Assembly: GCA_018881555.1 (NCBI GenBank)
Contig: JACAXG010000018.1
Span: 984,405 to 1,048,404, forward strand
Direction of reading: 5' to 3'
DNA from: Amblyornis subalaris
Taxonomy: Eukaryota; Chordata; Aves; Passeriformes; Ptilonorhynchidae
Length of the DNA: 64,000 nucleotides
The translations under genes were made by a program, and so were the position numbers. A model generated the notes under the pieces. It ran no database searches. It saw only the letters and a program-made list of their open reading frames with translations, and was not told where the DNA came from. Shown in pieces: positions 40,139 to 52,636 of this stretch; the stretch's first letter is position 1, and every line of letters begins with the position of its first letter.

Positions 40139-42899
40139 GTGCAAAATGCTAGAGAATTTCTCTGCTGAGAGCTTTTCAGCATCCACACTCTGCTGTGCTA
40201 TCAAAGCCACCATTTCTCTAACTCACAAAACTAACAGCACTACAAGAGGATAATAAGTAAACGTCAGACTTCTACAGCACAGAAAAGAAGGGGGAGGAGA
40301 GAGGATCACTTTAATTTATAGCCTCCCTAGTTTCTTTCAAGACATCTGCAACCAAAAATCTCATGCTCCTACTACTGCAGCACAGGATGATTTACATGAC
40401 ACAAATTATTGTTTTAAAACTCCATGTGCACATCAACCTAACCTCTGGCCCTTTCAAATTTATTTATTTGCCCTTGATCCAGACACACGAGTACTCCATG
40501 GCAGCACTTTCAATGAACTATTCACGCAGGTGAACATCCCTCAGAGATGCAGCTGCCCCCTCTGCTTTTATGATTATTTGTCAGTTTATCACGGAGCTCA
40601 AAGGAACAATCCTATTGCATATTTCTTCTTCATTTATTTTACTAGGTGAGGTGTTTAAGAGGATATATAGTCATCTGGAGCTCATCACTGTCAAATTTTC
40701 AGCAACGCAGCTGTAAAGGGTAAAGGAACTAGTTTAGCTCCTTGGTTTACAAAGTGCTGAGTACCTCCAATGAGGTGCCAAATGTGTGTGGTGACACTTT
40801 AAGATTGCTGAGTGCCTCCTGAGGTTCGCAGGGCCTGATCCAAAACCCCACTGTAGGAATGACAACCCTCCCCTTGACTGCAGTGCACCTGGGACAGAAC
40901 AGTTCATGGCTCAAGCCTGAGCTTCCAAGGCAAGGAAACACTTGCCACAGATTTTAGAACACAGGATAACGTGCCATGTTTGCGAAGCACTGGATCTTAG
41001 CCTTTCTACTTCCAAACAATCCAGAGTAATATAAATAAATACATACATATCTATTTAAACAAATAGACATTCAAGACTACCTTAAATACGTTTGAGATCG
41101 GGTGCTTANTTTCAATTGTTTCAATATCACATACAAATATCTCTCCAATCCTCCTGAGGCCATCCTGCTTCCTTTGAGCTTAATGTATTTCTTTCACTCC
41201 TTAATAAGCAAAAGAAAAAAAAAAAGAAAAAAGATAGAAAAAAATATTCTAAAAACTGTCTTTACAAATCATTTTTCTCTGGTAGCCTTTGTTAAAATCA
41301 GCTGTTCTTCTGGAAGCATGCATTAAAACAAGGCTAACTAACAAGAAAGGAGCTGAAAAAAGTGCTGACAGTCATACTGTAAAACATCCAGTGCAAAGAC
41401 TGGCTTCTGTCATTTNCGTTAAGGCAGCAAAGAGTCTTTCATTACCAGGTCACTTGTTCAAATACATTCTTGCTTGACAATAATCACCAGATGGCAGGCA
41501 GAGTAAGCATCATACTTTGTAAGTAACTCTGCAAAAGTATTTTTTATTGAATGTATAAATAATGTAGAGAACGTCTGCAGGCATTGTTGATGAGCACGTC
41601 ATCCTGCAATACTGAATTAGTAGATAGCAACTAAGCAAACAAAAAAAGAACTAAGTTGCAGCAAAGACTGTAACCACTTTCATTTATTCTGACAGTTGCC
41701 ATTTATCTTCCTTTTTGAAGAGACTACGTGGTAGTATTCTAGTAAGTGAGCTGTAGCATACTGTGAAAAAATAATAACATTTTAGCAATACAAGCCCTCA
41801 CTGCAGCATCTGTTATTAAATCTTTGCAGAGAGGCGAGGCGAGACCGCCAGTCATAACTGTGGATTAGCAAGGTTCTACTATATTCGTTTTAGAGAGCAG
41901 AGCGCTTTGCATGAAAGCTGTTACTTGCCTTTTATGTCAAAAAATGAACTTATGCCAACTTTTTAATACCGAATTCTTCAAGGAAGCTGTCCTAACAGCC
42001 TGCAAGCACTGTCCACAAAAAAACGGCAGCAGTCTAATAGCAGAGAAATGGAGGAAGGACAGAACCAGAATAGCTGATGCTGCTGATTTGCAATACTTTC
42101 TTTCCACAGAAAATGACCACCATCTTACACTTCCTTCCTGAGCAAATCAAAAACTGCCTTTGAAAGTGTCAAGCTTTATGATGCTGACTTCAATTCTGAC
42201 ACCTGATTATACAAGAGCATTAACATAAGTGCTCAGCATGCTCCAGGGAATCACTGCATCCTCATCAGTGGAGCCTTAGCAGCTCCACATCCTGGCTGAC
42301 TCCCTAGCAGAACAGGCAAAAAACCAGGATTTGAGGTCCTAAANAAAGGATGATAATTCACATACATATGAGAAGTATAACACATGCACTCTGAACTGAG
42401 CCAAGTTCAAGTAAACTTTATACTAAATTCACAAAGTTCAAGCAGAGTCAGAGCTTAGCTGAACTGTAGTAAAAACGCTCAGGAGTTTTCCAGAAACACT
42501 AAAATCCTCCAGGAGAAAGTTCATCTTAAGCCTTCATAACGATATTTTCCTGACTATGAAGTTACACAGACAGTGCAAGGTCCTATGTAATATTTACCCA
42601 TGACGCCCACTGTTATGATAGAATGTTTCACTGAAGGATAAATTAGAAGCAGCAAATCCCTGAAACCACCCGTGCGAATACACACCCATTAATGGATCAA
42701 TACATAAAGAAATGAAGACTAGCTGAAATTGAAAATTAGTTTAAAAAATACTAGGGGCGCTCACCATGAGAGTTACTGTCTAAAACAGACAAGTAAAAAA
42801 GGCAAGACACGCTGCTTTAACTGCGAAAAGTTGCGAACACTGATGCTCTAATGCAGTATCACTGATGCCAGTGCACGACTTTTATCCACCGATGTGGCT
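40137..42899. other. Non-coding intronic stretch
   Basis: AT-rich, with an A-rich simple tract near 41207-41245. No gene, RNA or known repeat was recognised. It becomes GC-rich approaching the CpG island. Confidence 0.6.
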
Positions 42900-43301
42900 G
42901 TAAAAGCCCCCTCGGAGAGATGCTGCTATTCCGGACTTTTGCGGGACGCTCCTACGCCGCCGCGGCGCCCGGCGGAGCCGTCCCGCTCACTCACTCCTGC
43001 TTCTCACATCACCTAAAGCGCAGAACTGCGTTTTATTTCATTTTCGGTTTGTTTCGGGTTTTTCTTTCCCCGGCGCTTGCGGAGGCAGAGCGCGGCGCGG
43101 GGGAGATTACACGGGGACGACTGAATCGCGGTGAATAGATTAAGGCTCGACAATCTAATCTGGGACTTCATGCGGGGCTGGAGGAGATAATCCCCGCGCC
43201 GCAGTTCGTCCCTGTCTCTCCTTTACCCGGATCCCCTGGCACAGTCCCGGGGCACGCCGACCGCACACGGACACCGCCTCGCCGGTCCTGAGCCAAACCG
43301 C

Positions 43302-43335
43302 CCTCCTCCTCCTCCTCCACCTCCTCCTCCTCCTC
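43302..43335. repeat. CTC/GAG trinucleotide tract in proximal intron 1
   Basis: The plus strand reads as repeated CCT/CTC units interrupted once by CAC near 43319, giving a purine-rich GAG run on the transcribed strand about 330 bases after the exon 1 donor. It is a simple repeat inside the CpG island. Confidence 0.85.
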
Positions 43336-43656
43336 GCAGCGCGGCGCACTACGCGCACCCGGCGCCTCTGCAAGATGCGCGCTCGCAAACTTTCCAAACT
43401 TCTGGGGAAGTGGCGAGGGGTACGCGGGGCCGGCCTGACCGCGGCGGCGCTTCGGCTCCCGGCGGCACCTCATCATCCGCAGCACCCAGAGCGCTGCCCG
43501 CGGGGACTCCCGCGCCCCGGGCCGGGCAGCGGGAAGAGGGAGCAGCGCGCGCCGGCCGCACCGAGGCCGGCGGAGCGCAGGGTGCGCTCCGCAAGTTAGG
43601 GAACCAAAGCAATGGCAAGGGCAGGGACCCCACACCCCGCCCGCGCTGCCCCTCGC

Positions 43657-43662
43657 ACTCAC
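43657..43662 (-). other. 5' splice donor of SORCS2-like exon 1
   Basis: On the minus strand the coding sequence AAC AGC AGC is followed directly by GTGAGT, close to the vertebrate donor consensus. Splitting here leaves a complete codon (phase 0). It removes the frame extension beyond GENSS, which loses all resemblance to VPS10P proteins and turns into Arg/Ala/Pro-rich CpG-island translation. Confidence 0.88.
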
Positions 43663-44022
43663 GCTGCTGTTCTCGCCCGTCCAGTGCACCATCGCCTGAT
43701 TGTGAGACGCGTCCCCTTTCAGCACGAAGGAGGTGCTGATGAGGGAGACCTGCTCCCGGCCGGCCGCCAAGGATGCTCTTCGGGAGCGGCTACTCCCCGC
43801 CGCCGCCCCGCCGCCGCGCCACGGCTCCGGCGCGCTGCGCGCCCCGCGGGTCAGGGCTACGGGGCGCGGGCGGCCGCAGGGCTCCGCGCAGCGCGGCGCG
43901 GCGGCGGCGCCCAGCAGCGGCGGCAGCAGAAGCAGCAGCAGCAGCAGCAGCGGCGGCGGCGACAGGCGGGCAGCCCCGCGCGGAGCGGCAGCGGCGGACA
44001 CGCGTGGCCCGCCGTGCGCCAT
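43663..44022 (-). CDS. SORCS2: First coding exon of SORCS2-like VPS10P-domain receptor (partial gene)
   Basis: This exon encodes the first 120 residues of a type I membrane sorting receptor of the SORCS branch of the VPS10P family. Known members act at the neuronal surface and in endosomes; SORCS2 binds proneurotrophins together with p75NTR. Residues 25-33 are nine leucines forming the signal-peptide core, with likely cleavage in the alanine run at 39-42. Residues 79-82 are RSRR, a furin-type site that would release the propeptide. Residues 103-120 ([18 protein letters not shown]) are the family's conserved start of the VPS10P beta-propeller, with a sequon at N118. From memory, SORCS1 and SORCS3 read [18 protein letters not shown] here, so SORCS2 fits better. 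The start ATG sits in GCCACCATGG, and no in-frame ATG lies upstream. The exon ends in phase 0 at a GTGAGT donor. The remaining exons lie outside the window or were not recognised. The family call is firm; the paralogue call is likely. Confidence 0.9.
43924..43950 (-). repeat. CTG repeat encoding the leucine core of the signal peptide
   Basis: On the coding strand this is six CTG codons, one CTT and two CTG, encoding nine leucines. It is preceded by CCG CCG CCG (three prolines). The tract is a trinucleotide microsatellite within coding sequence, so its length could vary between individuals or species while keeping the frame. Confidence 0.9.
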
Positions 44023-44450
44023 GGTGGCTCTCCGGCGTGGTAGTGACAGGCGGGGAGGTGGCGGGGAGGGAGGGAGACACCGCGGCGGAGGGCGGGGGCG
44101 GGGGAGGGCTGTAACCGGAGCGGGGCTCAGCGGCAGCGCCGTGCGCGGGGCTGCGCGCCCAGCCGGGGCGGCGCCGCCATCTGCTGGTCCGCGCTGAAAC
44201 GCCGGGCGGGCTCCGGCACACAGGGACACTCGCGCCCCGCGGGAGCCGCGGCGGGGACGGGGCTCTCGGCGGCGGCAGCAGAGCCCGCCACTTGTGAACT
44301 TTCACGCAGAGCTCCAGGGAGAGGCTTTCCGAGAGCGCCCGAGCAAGATTCACGCAGCCCCTCGGGGCGGGTGCGCTGCAGCCCGAGGGGCGCTGAGGGC
44401 GACCACCCGCCGCTGCCTCTTCGGACACGGGGGATGGCCCTGCTTTGGCC
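44023..44450 (-). promoter_or_regulatory. Putative 5' leader and TATA-less promoter of SORCS2-like gene
   Basis: The stretch directly upstream of the start codon is GC-rich and has no evident TATA box. Tandem GC boxes (GGGCGGGGGCGGGG on the plus strand, about 44090-44104) are candidate Sp1-type sites. The transcription start cannot be fixed from sequence alone. An upstream ATG at 44180 opens a 17-codon frame that lies out of frame with the receptor. Confidence 0.55.
44127..44180 (-). CDS. Possible uORF in the SORCS2-like leader
   Basis: The only ATG I find on the minus strand between about 44450 and the receptor start is at 44180-44178, in the context CAGATGG. It opens a frame of 17 codons ([17 protein letters not shown]) ending in TGA at 44127, about 105 bases before the main ATG. 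If transcription begins upstream of 44180, this uORF could lower translation of the receptor. Whether the leader includes it is unknown. Confidence 0.35.
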   Translation of the reverse strand: MAAPPRLGAQPRARRCR

Positions 44451-44455
44451 CACAG

Positions 44456-44937
44456 TCCCAGGAGGCTGCAGTGAAACGGTCAGAATTGGTCTGTGGTCAG
44501 CAGCTGGGAGTCAAGGAACAAATGAAGCAGGTGCAAAAATACAATTCCTGTAATTAAGATAAGAAGCGCTTCCGTGTGGAAGAGCACCCTGTCCGTCCTT
44601 CAGCCCCTCAGCTCCTAGGAGGCACCAGGCTCATCACCTGCGTTGTCCGGAGCCACCTGCTAATCCATTGTTGCCCGCTGTGGGGACATGGGGTTTGTAA
44701 TTTGGGATTGATCCATGCCAGCACCAGAAATGCTCATGGCAGCGTGGTCACAGCCAAGAGGGGCGATGACGGGCTGTGCAAGGTGGCGTAACTCAGCTCA
44801 CAGGTGAAGAAGTGGGAGACGATTCAGCCACTGCAGACTGGGTGCTCTTCCTGCTTCACTGCAGTGAGCTGTGTAACTGAATAAATTGGGGCTTGAGAAG
44901 CAGTTTGCCTCACATGCTGTGAAGAGGGCACAAGTCA
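44456..44937. other. Upstream flank, no feature seen
   Basis: Moderate-GC sequence next to the CpG island. Short frames on the plus strand (44294-44557, 44576-44791) lack recognisable domains. A divergent non-coding transcript from the island is possible, but nothing here demonstrates one. Confidence 0.5.
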
Positions 44938-44940
44938 GAA

Positions 44941-45067
44941 ACCCAGGATAATTGAAGTTGGCAGGGACCTCTGGAGAACTCCTGGTGCAACCTGCTGCTC
45001 AGTCCAGAGCCAGCTCTGAAGCTGAATCTAACTTTACAGCAACATAAGGTTGCTCAGGCCCAAATGT
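44941..45067 (-). mobile_element. CR1 LINE 3' fragment
   Basis: ATTGAAGTTGGCAGGGACCT, then CTGGAGAACTCCTGGTGCAACC, then AGGTTGCTCAGGCC is the reverse complement of the CR1 3' region, somewhat diverged. The terminal short repeat has decayed. Confidence 0.7.
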
Positions 45068-48000
45068 AAGAAAACAAGTTTGAAAGACCATTGAGGAAAG
45101 TAATGTCTCCAGGTACAGGCCCCTAACAGAAGAGATCTGGGCTGGGTAAAACCAAGGTGAGTAAAGTTAATAAACCAGCTTTAGTTGTAATCTGCCTTTA
45201 CCCTAATGGCCTAGAAAATTAGGATTACAAAGGCTTTNCTAGGGAGATTAATAGAAAAAATAGTATCCACTGGTTTAACTGTACCATTTACAGGCCTGTG
45301 ATGACTACCACAATGACCTAAAGTGACCTGGTTATACCAAATTCATGTAAAAATTACTTTCAGCAAGCTATATGATTACGTATTAGCTGTACACCTTCAG
45401 TGCTAGGAGACCTATGGTAACCTGCCCTGTTATTACTGTAATGGCTCGAAGCAGAAGGCAGTTTCAAATTCAGGATGACTCTCCATTTCAAAAGAAAAAC
45501 AGAATAAAAACTAAAATAATATTTTTTAAAATCATGTGTGTTTTTTCTGCAGCTCCCAATAAAGCTCTCTTTCAGAGTTCCAAGCAGAGCCCCACAATCT
45601 CAAAACAGTCTCTCTGCAGCCTTCCCCCTTGTTCCTCCAGCTCACTGTCTGAACTAAAAGAAGATATTGCCCCATCTCTAGGCATCTCCAGCTGCCAGTT
45701 ATAGGGATTCTGTCCCAAACACTCTTCCAACAGAAGCCCATGCAGCAACAGAAACTCAGGCAGGCATCACCACACGACCCAGGTCACCAGTAGCTGCTGC
45801 TGGGACTCTTCAAGGGGCCGTGTATTAAATTCATTCCTGAAGTACATCTTGTATAAAGAGCAAGTTAATTTTTGTTCCCAGATCTTGTTTTATGGAGACA
45901 ATACCAAAAGCTCAGAAGGCCTAGGAGAAGCTATAGGGAGCTGTCTAAGGAAGGGGAAACATGACCATGAGACGAGATTGATCTTTGCATCCATTTAGTT
46001 TTCTCACAGTGTCTTATCCCTCTGAAACACTACCCTTGTAAGGGAAAAAACATCTGGGTTTAAGTGAGCAGAAAGTTAGTTTTCCAGACAAAACCCTCTT
46101 GACTCTTGTAAACTGGTCTCAACGACAGCTGTGGTCAACCACTTCTTTGAATCACTGCTGTTTGGGCATGTTCTTTAGGGACACAGAAGTTGGGCAGTGA
46201 TTCAACAGTTCACACAAGACACACAAGCAGAAAGTCATTCCTGTTGGAGTAACAGTTGCATATTGAGCAAGCCACCTTCCATCTTTTGCACCTCTGCACA
46301 AAAAGGAACAAGAGAAAAAACGCAATGCTGAATTGTTAAGTAAACACTATGGTATCAACCGACATGAAGGGGTCATTTGTCCATTAGTAGGAATACAATA
46401 ATTTTGTTTCATACATCATGGCCATCATCTATCTCCTGTGAAATTGTGACAATTACCCACAGTTCGTAGAATAACCTAAAAATATTAAGAAGAAATGGAA
46501 GGGCCCAAGTCCCTACATGTTAAACTGGCATGCAAAACTTAATATTTCATCTGAATAAATACAGCTGGACTTTGTCATGCTCATCCATTTTGCATTCACC
46601 ACTGTGTTTGACAGGTTGGGCTCCCACGAGCAGCAGAAAAGAGATAGTAACATCCACATTCCTAAGAGTCAAGCTCTCTGTATCTGTCAGTTACTGACAT
46701 TTCCCATAATGAGACTTCAAAAGGAAAAGAAAACCAAAGAAGTTGTTGCAGAACTAATGAAGCCTGGTTTCCTCTAGCCTTGTACCTTATGGTCAACTGC
46801 AAGGTCTGCTTGAGTCTTTCCCCACTGTCAGAATATCTTTTCCAAGATTTTTACAGGAATCTAGCAAACCCACCAATAAAGTTCTCCTTGTCTGCCCAAT
46901 CCCAGATCTTGGCATTTATTTTTGTGACCACCCCTGGATGGCCAATTTAGTTGAAATTGTCTTATGGGTTCAGAAGACGTTGACCAAGGTGGATGGACAG
47001 ATACACAGCCCAATGAATCACTCACTGACAAGGACTAATCGCACAGGCCTTTTATTCTTGGGCAATTTAATTTAACGTTTCACCTAAAGAATGCTAAAGC
47101 TGAGAGAAATGAATGTAATTCCTATGTATGAATTGTGAGACTTGAGTACACGGGGATGAATCACTCAGCCTACAACTGTGCTTGTCACTAATTGAATCTC
47201 TTAGCATCAGGCTTTTAAGAGGTCAAGGATTTAATGGAACCCAAAGAAACGTCTCTATTTTCCCTTCTTTAGAGATTATCATAACCAAGATAGATGTGTG
47301 GACAATGCTATGAAAATCTTTGCACCATCTCTTGTCTCTGCCACTAAGTGAAAGGCTTTTGCCTGACCATTTCTTCAATGGCTGTTGAAGCTGGTTTTAC
47401 ATCAACCAGATTAATACACACTTACTGAATATTGCAATCCAATAAATAATGCATATTTAATATATCAGTAATCTACAATAATAAAATTTATTTCTAGACT
47501 AGAGATACTACAGAAGCAATACCCATATGGCATTATTTCACTATGGTGTACACTAAATGACAGTAGAGTGTCCAAATATGAGTATCGAGCAGATTGGATG
47601 AGAAGGCTAAGGTTTGCAAAACCAAAAAGGAAGCTTCATTATATAACTCCCATTAATGCATTCAAAGTCCTGTAGCTAAATCATCTAAGAGATAAAATTA
47701 TGTCTTTGTTTTGTCCAAAGCCAGGGGACTGCATCACAGGTCAGGGCCTAATTGTGGTAGGTAGGTACTGTACAAAAAGAGAAAACAAAAGTTGATCCAG
47801 CTTCCATCCATGATGTTTGGTTATGCAAAGGACAATCAAAACAAGATACTTCTAGTCTAAAGCATGACCAGCATATTTAATTCTTCTTATTCTGTTGGGA
47901 CTATTCTAGGTGAAAAGCAAACAAAAGAGAACAGAATTACTACTGATTTTTATAGGTTTGTTAGCATCAAATTTGTTAATAAAAGAAGAAAGCTTATTAC

Positions 48001-51000
48001 AGACTAGAAAATATAATTTTGTCTAGAAAGCCCAAGCAAGCTAAGCAATGTAAGAGACCAACTCTGATAAGTAAGGAGCTCTCCCAGTTTCAAATCTTGT
48101 TTAACTGGAACTTCCTAAGGGTTGTCAAAAGGATGGTTTAGATTTACTTTAAGGATTCCTAAAATAAAGAGGCTTCCCTAAATGTCTGTCACCTTTTATG
48201 TCTCCTATAAACTCTGGCTCAGCAAATATACAGAGACAAAAAGACAAATAAANGAGTATCATGCACCTCTAAGTTCCTCTAGTCCCAGAACAGAAACNGA
48301 AAAGGCTTGAAAAAAATTAGTGTGTTGTAAATCCAAGGCAAGTTTCTTCCCAGTAATGGCAGAATTATTAGTGCTATACTAATAACATTTACTCACATTT
48401 TTACTGACTGTCAGATTATATTAAAAGGCTTCAATTAAACCACATTATTTTTACCAGATTAATTTCTGATCAAACACTGAAAATATTACAGAAACCTTCA
48501 AGTTCTGCTCAGGCAGAAACCAAGATGCAATGCTAATATTCCTTTTGCTTCCAAATAAAAATATTTATAACAATTTTTTATATGTTTCATCCTCAGAGCC
48601 TTCTTAGGTTGCTAATTCAATATGACTGCAGATGCACAATATGGTAGAAAATCACAGAAGAATTACCCATTTAAGCATGCTCCTCGTACATTGTTCACCT
48701 CTTTTAAAGGTTGATTTAAATTAATGTATCAAGATGCATTTAGGATACCTTATTCATTAGATACAAAACAATTTCCAGTTACATTGTGTTTATGTTAACC
48801 ACATCATTAAGAGCATAGTAACCTGCAGGTTTTTTGACAAAATGCTCATGCATGAAACCAACTTAATCTCACACGTCTTATCAAAATGCCTAACTCCAAA
48901 ACACCTTATTATTCACTCTGACCATATCGTAAGCTAACCAATTAATAAACGGCCAAGCTTTATTGCCTTGTTACCCAACCAACAGAATCCAAATGCTTTC
49001 TTCTTTGTTAAATGCAAGTTATTATACATAATGCCATACTCTTTTGCCAAACAGCAGAGCCTTTATTTAGCAAGGCCTCTCAGGGTCCAAAATAATTTCT
49101 ATTTGTACACAACAACTACCAAAAAAAAAAATCTTTCTATAGTCAACAAATCTAGGTGTCTTAACACTTTTCTCAGTAGTTGCTCTAGCTGAATGAATAA
49201 AAAATCAAGAAGGTGTCATATTGTTTTATTTGCATTAATTCAGTGATACATTGCTGTCAGCAGCCAGCCCAGATGCCCACAGAAGAAAGCCTAATTAATA
49301 CGAAGTATTCCTTGTCACTAAGAAAACAAAACTACTTCTGTGGGAAGTTCTGAAGTCACAAAAAGTGAGTAGCTGCCTTTGTTCTCTGAAGAACTGACTA
49401 AGCTACAAAGTACATGTTCAATTATCCTGTTCAAATTTGAACAATATAAAAGAGTGGATTTCAGTATAGTGTATTATCTCTGATTATTACAGAGAGCTCT
49501 CTCCAGGTATGGGTGTACAAGCTGACATACACTTATGAGAAAAGAATTGGAAGAGCTGTAAGTGATTTAAGGAAAAGCTAAATAGCTTCAAATTTTACCA
49601 GTATCAAGTTAGCAAACAGAACAAACACATGTACGCAGAAAAAACTGACACAACCACCCACTCGGCCAGTAGCCCATAAACAGGGAGTCACTGAGGTTGT
49701 CTAGAAACCTCATCTCTTGAGCACATCAGCTGTCCTCTAATTCAATGAAAGTAATTGAAGAGATTAGCACCTTGCAGGACTTTTACTAGTGAGCAGATAA
49801 ATATACACTATAATTTTCTTTAGTTCAAGCTCATAAAATGAAAGAGAAAAAATGTTGTAAAATTACTGTCACTTAGAAAGCAGGCTGACAATGAATACAG
49901 GCAGTCTTGAGCCCCTTAAGTTTTGATGAGCCCCATCAAGCAGAAGAAAAAAAATACAACTAACCTGTATACATTTGTTATGACACAAAGCCTGAAACAG
50001 TGGCTTAGTCTGAAATAGAAAATAAAAGGTGAAGAGTAATGTTATGGTGGCTGTTCTAAGATTATCTGTCTTCAACCTTCATAATTTCTCATCAACAGTT
50101 AATGAGCAGAGTTCTGAAAACATGAGAGTTGGATTCATTGTCTACACCTTAAGAGCTCACAAGAGAACAAAATGTTTTTCTTTGATGTGGCCAGCTAGAC
50201 TGTGGCAACTTGTTTTTCCCAGAATAGCTTTGCACTTGTGTTTTTTCTGCCTTAAAATCATGGAGCTTATTTGAGAAAATATGGAAAGCTGAGAAAGATT
50301 TGGGTATTTAGGTAATTAAAACATGGTGTGATTTATGTAATCCTCAGGTTTACATTCAGCTTCATATTTGTCTGTGAAGTTCCTTTTATTTAAAAAATAC
50401 TGTTTATGTCCTACCAACCACTTACATTCTGATCTAATTTTAACAGTACTTTCATCAGTGTCATTTTATTAATCAGTTTGCTAATACAGTTGCATTTCTG
50501 AGAAAATGGTGTGAGAAAAATAAATAAACACTATGCTTACCTAAAACCAAACCATTCTAAATCAGTCTCTTAGTCTTTTGCAAAGTATCCCAGACGGCAC
50601 CATTTTTCTAGTAGGAGATGTTCCCATCTGGTAGATGTTTAGTGGGAAGTCAGTATGACATGTTTACAGCTACCTCAATCCCCTTGAACTCTTCATGGAA
50701 AGAGCTTAGCAAGGAATGCAGATGTGAGTAGGCTCCAATTTATGGTTAATAGGTTTTGACCATAGAGCAAATCCTTTCTATTGCAAGCATGCAAGCTTAA
50801 GTGGGTGTGGGACTGGGTCCTAACTGTGTGGTCTTGCGTGCCTATTTCAAGGGATGGGAAAGGGTTTTGCTCTGGAGTTTTCCAGGGAGTGTGCTAAATT
50901 TTGTCTCATGGCTGAGGTCTGCAGATATAGCACTGGCTGGTTCAAAGCCAAACGAAGAAAAATGAGAGGGTTTTCTGCACAAGACATATTCAGCTAAAAC

Positions 51001-52240
51001 ATCATAGAAGACCACACTATTTTTAATCTGTGAAATAGATTTACTTAAAGTAACAACCTTCAGGAGTGTCTGCTTTAAATAATTAACAGAATGGCACATG
51101 AATTTTGTTTAGGTAGTACCTTTTCTCCTGAGCTGGCTTATTCTTTTTCATGTCCTTTTTTTTTTCCTTGTTTGCTCACAATATAGATTTGCATGGTCTT
51201 GGTGCATAGATAAAGATAAGTCTTTCCCCAAAGAAGGAAGTTACTGAAATAACATAGCACTGTGAAAAATGTGTACTATCAGATGCCAGGGAACCTGACT
51301 ACCACACATTTTGGAGAAGATCATTTTCAACAATAACCTGTATGAATAATAGTGAAAATTAAAGTAATAGAAACATAAGACAACTGGTGCCAATTCCTCT
51401 CCTACAAGCTATTGTTTCTGAAAAGCAAAACAGCTGGAGGCAGATGTTTTGTGTAAGTAAAAGGCTGGAGGGCTTTGGAATCACGAGCTGGAGAAATACA
51501 AAGCACTTCACACTTTCCAAGGCTCCCCTTATCAATTCCATTTCCCCATTTAAGTGCTAATTTCTTTTAAGTCATTCTTGCTCTGCATTTGAGTCAGTAA
51601 AACAACAAAAAACCCTGCCCTATTTTTAACATCTTAAAAGTCTTGTTTTATGCACCAAGCCAGATTACTTATATCAATACATTATAGTATTTTTCCCAAA
51701 AATAAGGTACCTTTTATTATTGTCCTATGAACACAGGATGACCTAACTACCTTGAAGAAAACAAGCCGGTGCATAAATATCATATTATTTTGAACAGCCT
51801 TCTATAAATTCCATCATCGGTACCTCATATAAACACATAGGATGAAAAGGTAAAGTAATTCCCTTTTTTTGTTTTCTATGCAATATTGTCTCTCCAGTCC
51901 CAAACAATTGTGACTTACTGTGAAGTTCCCTTTCACCCAGAATCTTGAAGGAGTCTAAATCTCTAAAAATGCAGGTAGATGTTTTCAATGCTCTTGGTTC
52001 CTAATTTCTACAAAGATCAATAGGAGCTAAGAGTCCATTTGCTTTAGAAAATGAATTTGCATTTAGAAATTTGGCATTAGTGGCTGTTTCAGTTTTCATC
52101 GGGATTAGCAAAAACAGGGAAGTATGAGAAACATCTATGTTTTTTCATATGCCTGATATATAATTTACTTGGAACCTGAGAATAAGTACCATGTGAGAGG
52201 TAAGAAAGAGCAAGTGTGTATCCATAGGAAACTATTCTCT
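45068..52240. other. Non-coding upstream flank
   Basis: AT-rich sequence with no supported gene. A possible second copy of an ancient interspersed repeat lies at about 47720-47800. Open frames stay at or below 96 codons and look random. Confidence 0.6.
47720..47800 (+). repeat. Possible ancient interspersed repeat fragment
   Basis: TCAGGGCCTAATTGTGGTAG, then GTACTGTACAAAAAGAGAAAAC resembles the middle of an old amniote repeat (TCAGGGCCC..ATTGTGCTAGG..CTGTACAAAC). It may be the same family as the segment near 34.97 kb. Recognition is from memory and diverged. Confidence 0.3.
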
Positions 52241-52399
52241 TGCCCAGAGAGGCTGTGGACTCTCCATCCCTGGAAGTGTTCACGACCAGGCTGGATGGGG
52301 CTCTGAGTAACCTGGTGAAAGGTTCCCTGCCCATGACAGGGGTGTAGAACTGAATGATTTTTAAGGTCCCCTCCAACCCAAACCATTCTGTGATTCTAA
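52241..52399 (+). mobile_element. CR1 LINE 3' fragment
   Basis: The segment reads GCCCAGAGAGGCTGTGGACTC, then GACCAGGCTGGATGGGGCTC, then CCTCCAACCCAAACCATTC and TGTGATTCT, the standard CR1 3' terminus in sense orientation. It is 5'-truncated and non-coding. Confidence 0.92.
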
Positions 52400-52636
52400 T
52401 ACATAAAGCTTATACAGCAGCTTATAAAGTCACAATAATTTTCTTAGAGCTCCAGCTGTAAGATCGGGAGACTACATAAAAATCTCAGTGCTGGCTTTAG
52501 CAAGTGTGATAGTCCTCATGTTTTCAAAGAAAGACTGAAAACACAGATTAAATTAATCCTCTAAACTCAGGATATTGGAAGACAAAGAAAGTGAGATCAA
52601 GAATTTCATTTTCATGCCACATTATTTAAGACATTC

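Larger units (their letters stand above)
1..43662 (-). other. SORCS2: Inferred 5' part of SORCS2-like intron 1
   Basis: Everything on the transcribed side of the exon 1 donor is inferred to be intron 1, because no frame in this span encodes the expected second exon. That exon should continue the propeptide/VPS10P junction with a VILILTK-type strand. Very long first introns are typical of SORCS genes. The gene could in principle contain nested transcripts, but no convincing one was found. Confidence 0.75.
42900..44455. promoter_or_regulatory. CpG island spanning SORCS2-like exon 1 and promoter
   Basis: GC content and CpG frequency jump abruptly here from an AT-rich, CpG-poor background and fall back at about 44.45 kb. 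The densest part is about 43.2-44.25 kb. The island covers the 5' leader, exon 1 and the first ~750 bases of intron 1, the usual arrangement for a CpG-island promoter. Long open frames on both strands within it are artefacts of GC-rich sequence, which has few stop codons. Confidence 0.9.

Noticed and set aside
43168..43662. Continuation of the exon 1 frame to a 353-codon protein
   Set aside because: The similarity to SORCS proteins stops exactly at the GTGAGT donor; the rest is CpG-island translation. The apparent upstream start at 44229 is a GTG codon, not an ATG.
43375..44197. Long plus-strand frames opposite exon 1
   Set aside because: Arg/Ala/Gly-rich translations of CpG-island DNA on the strand opposite a supported exon; GC-rich sequence simply lacks stops.
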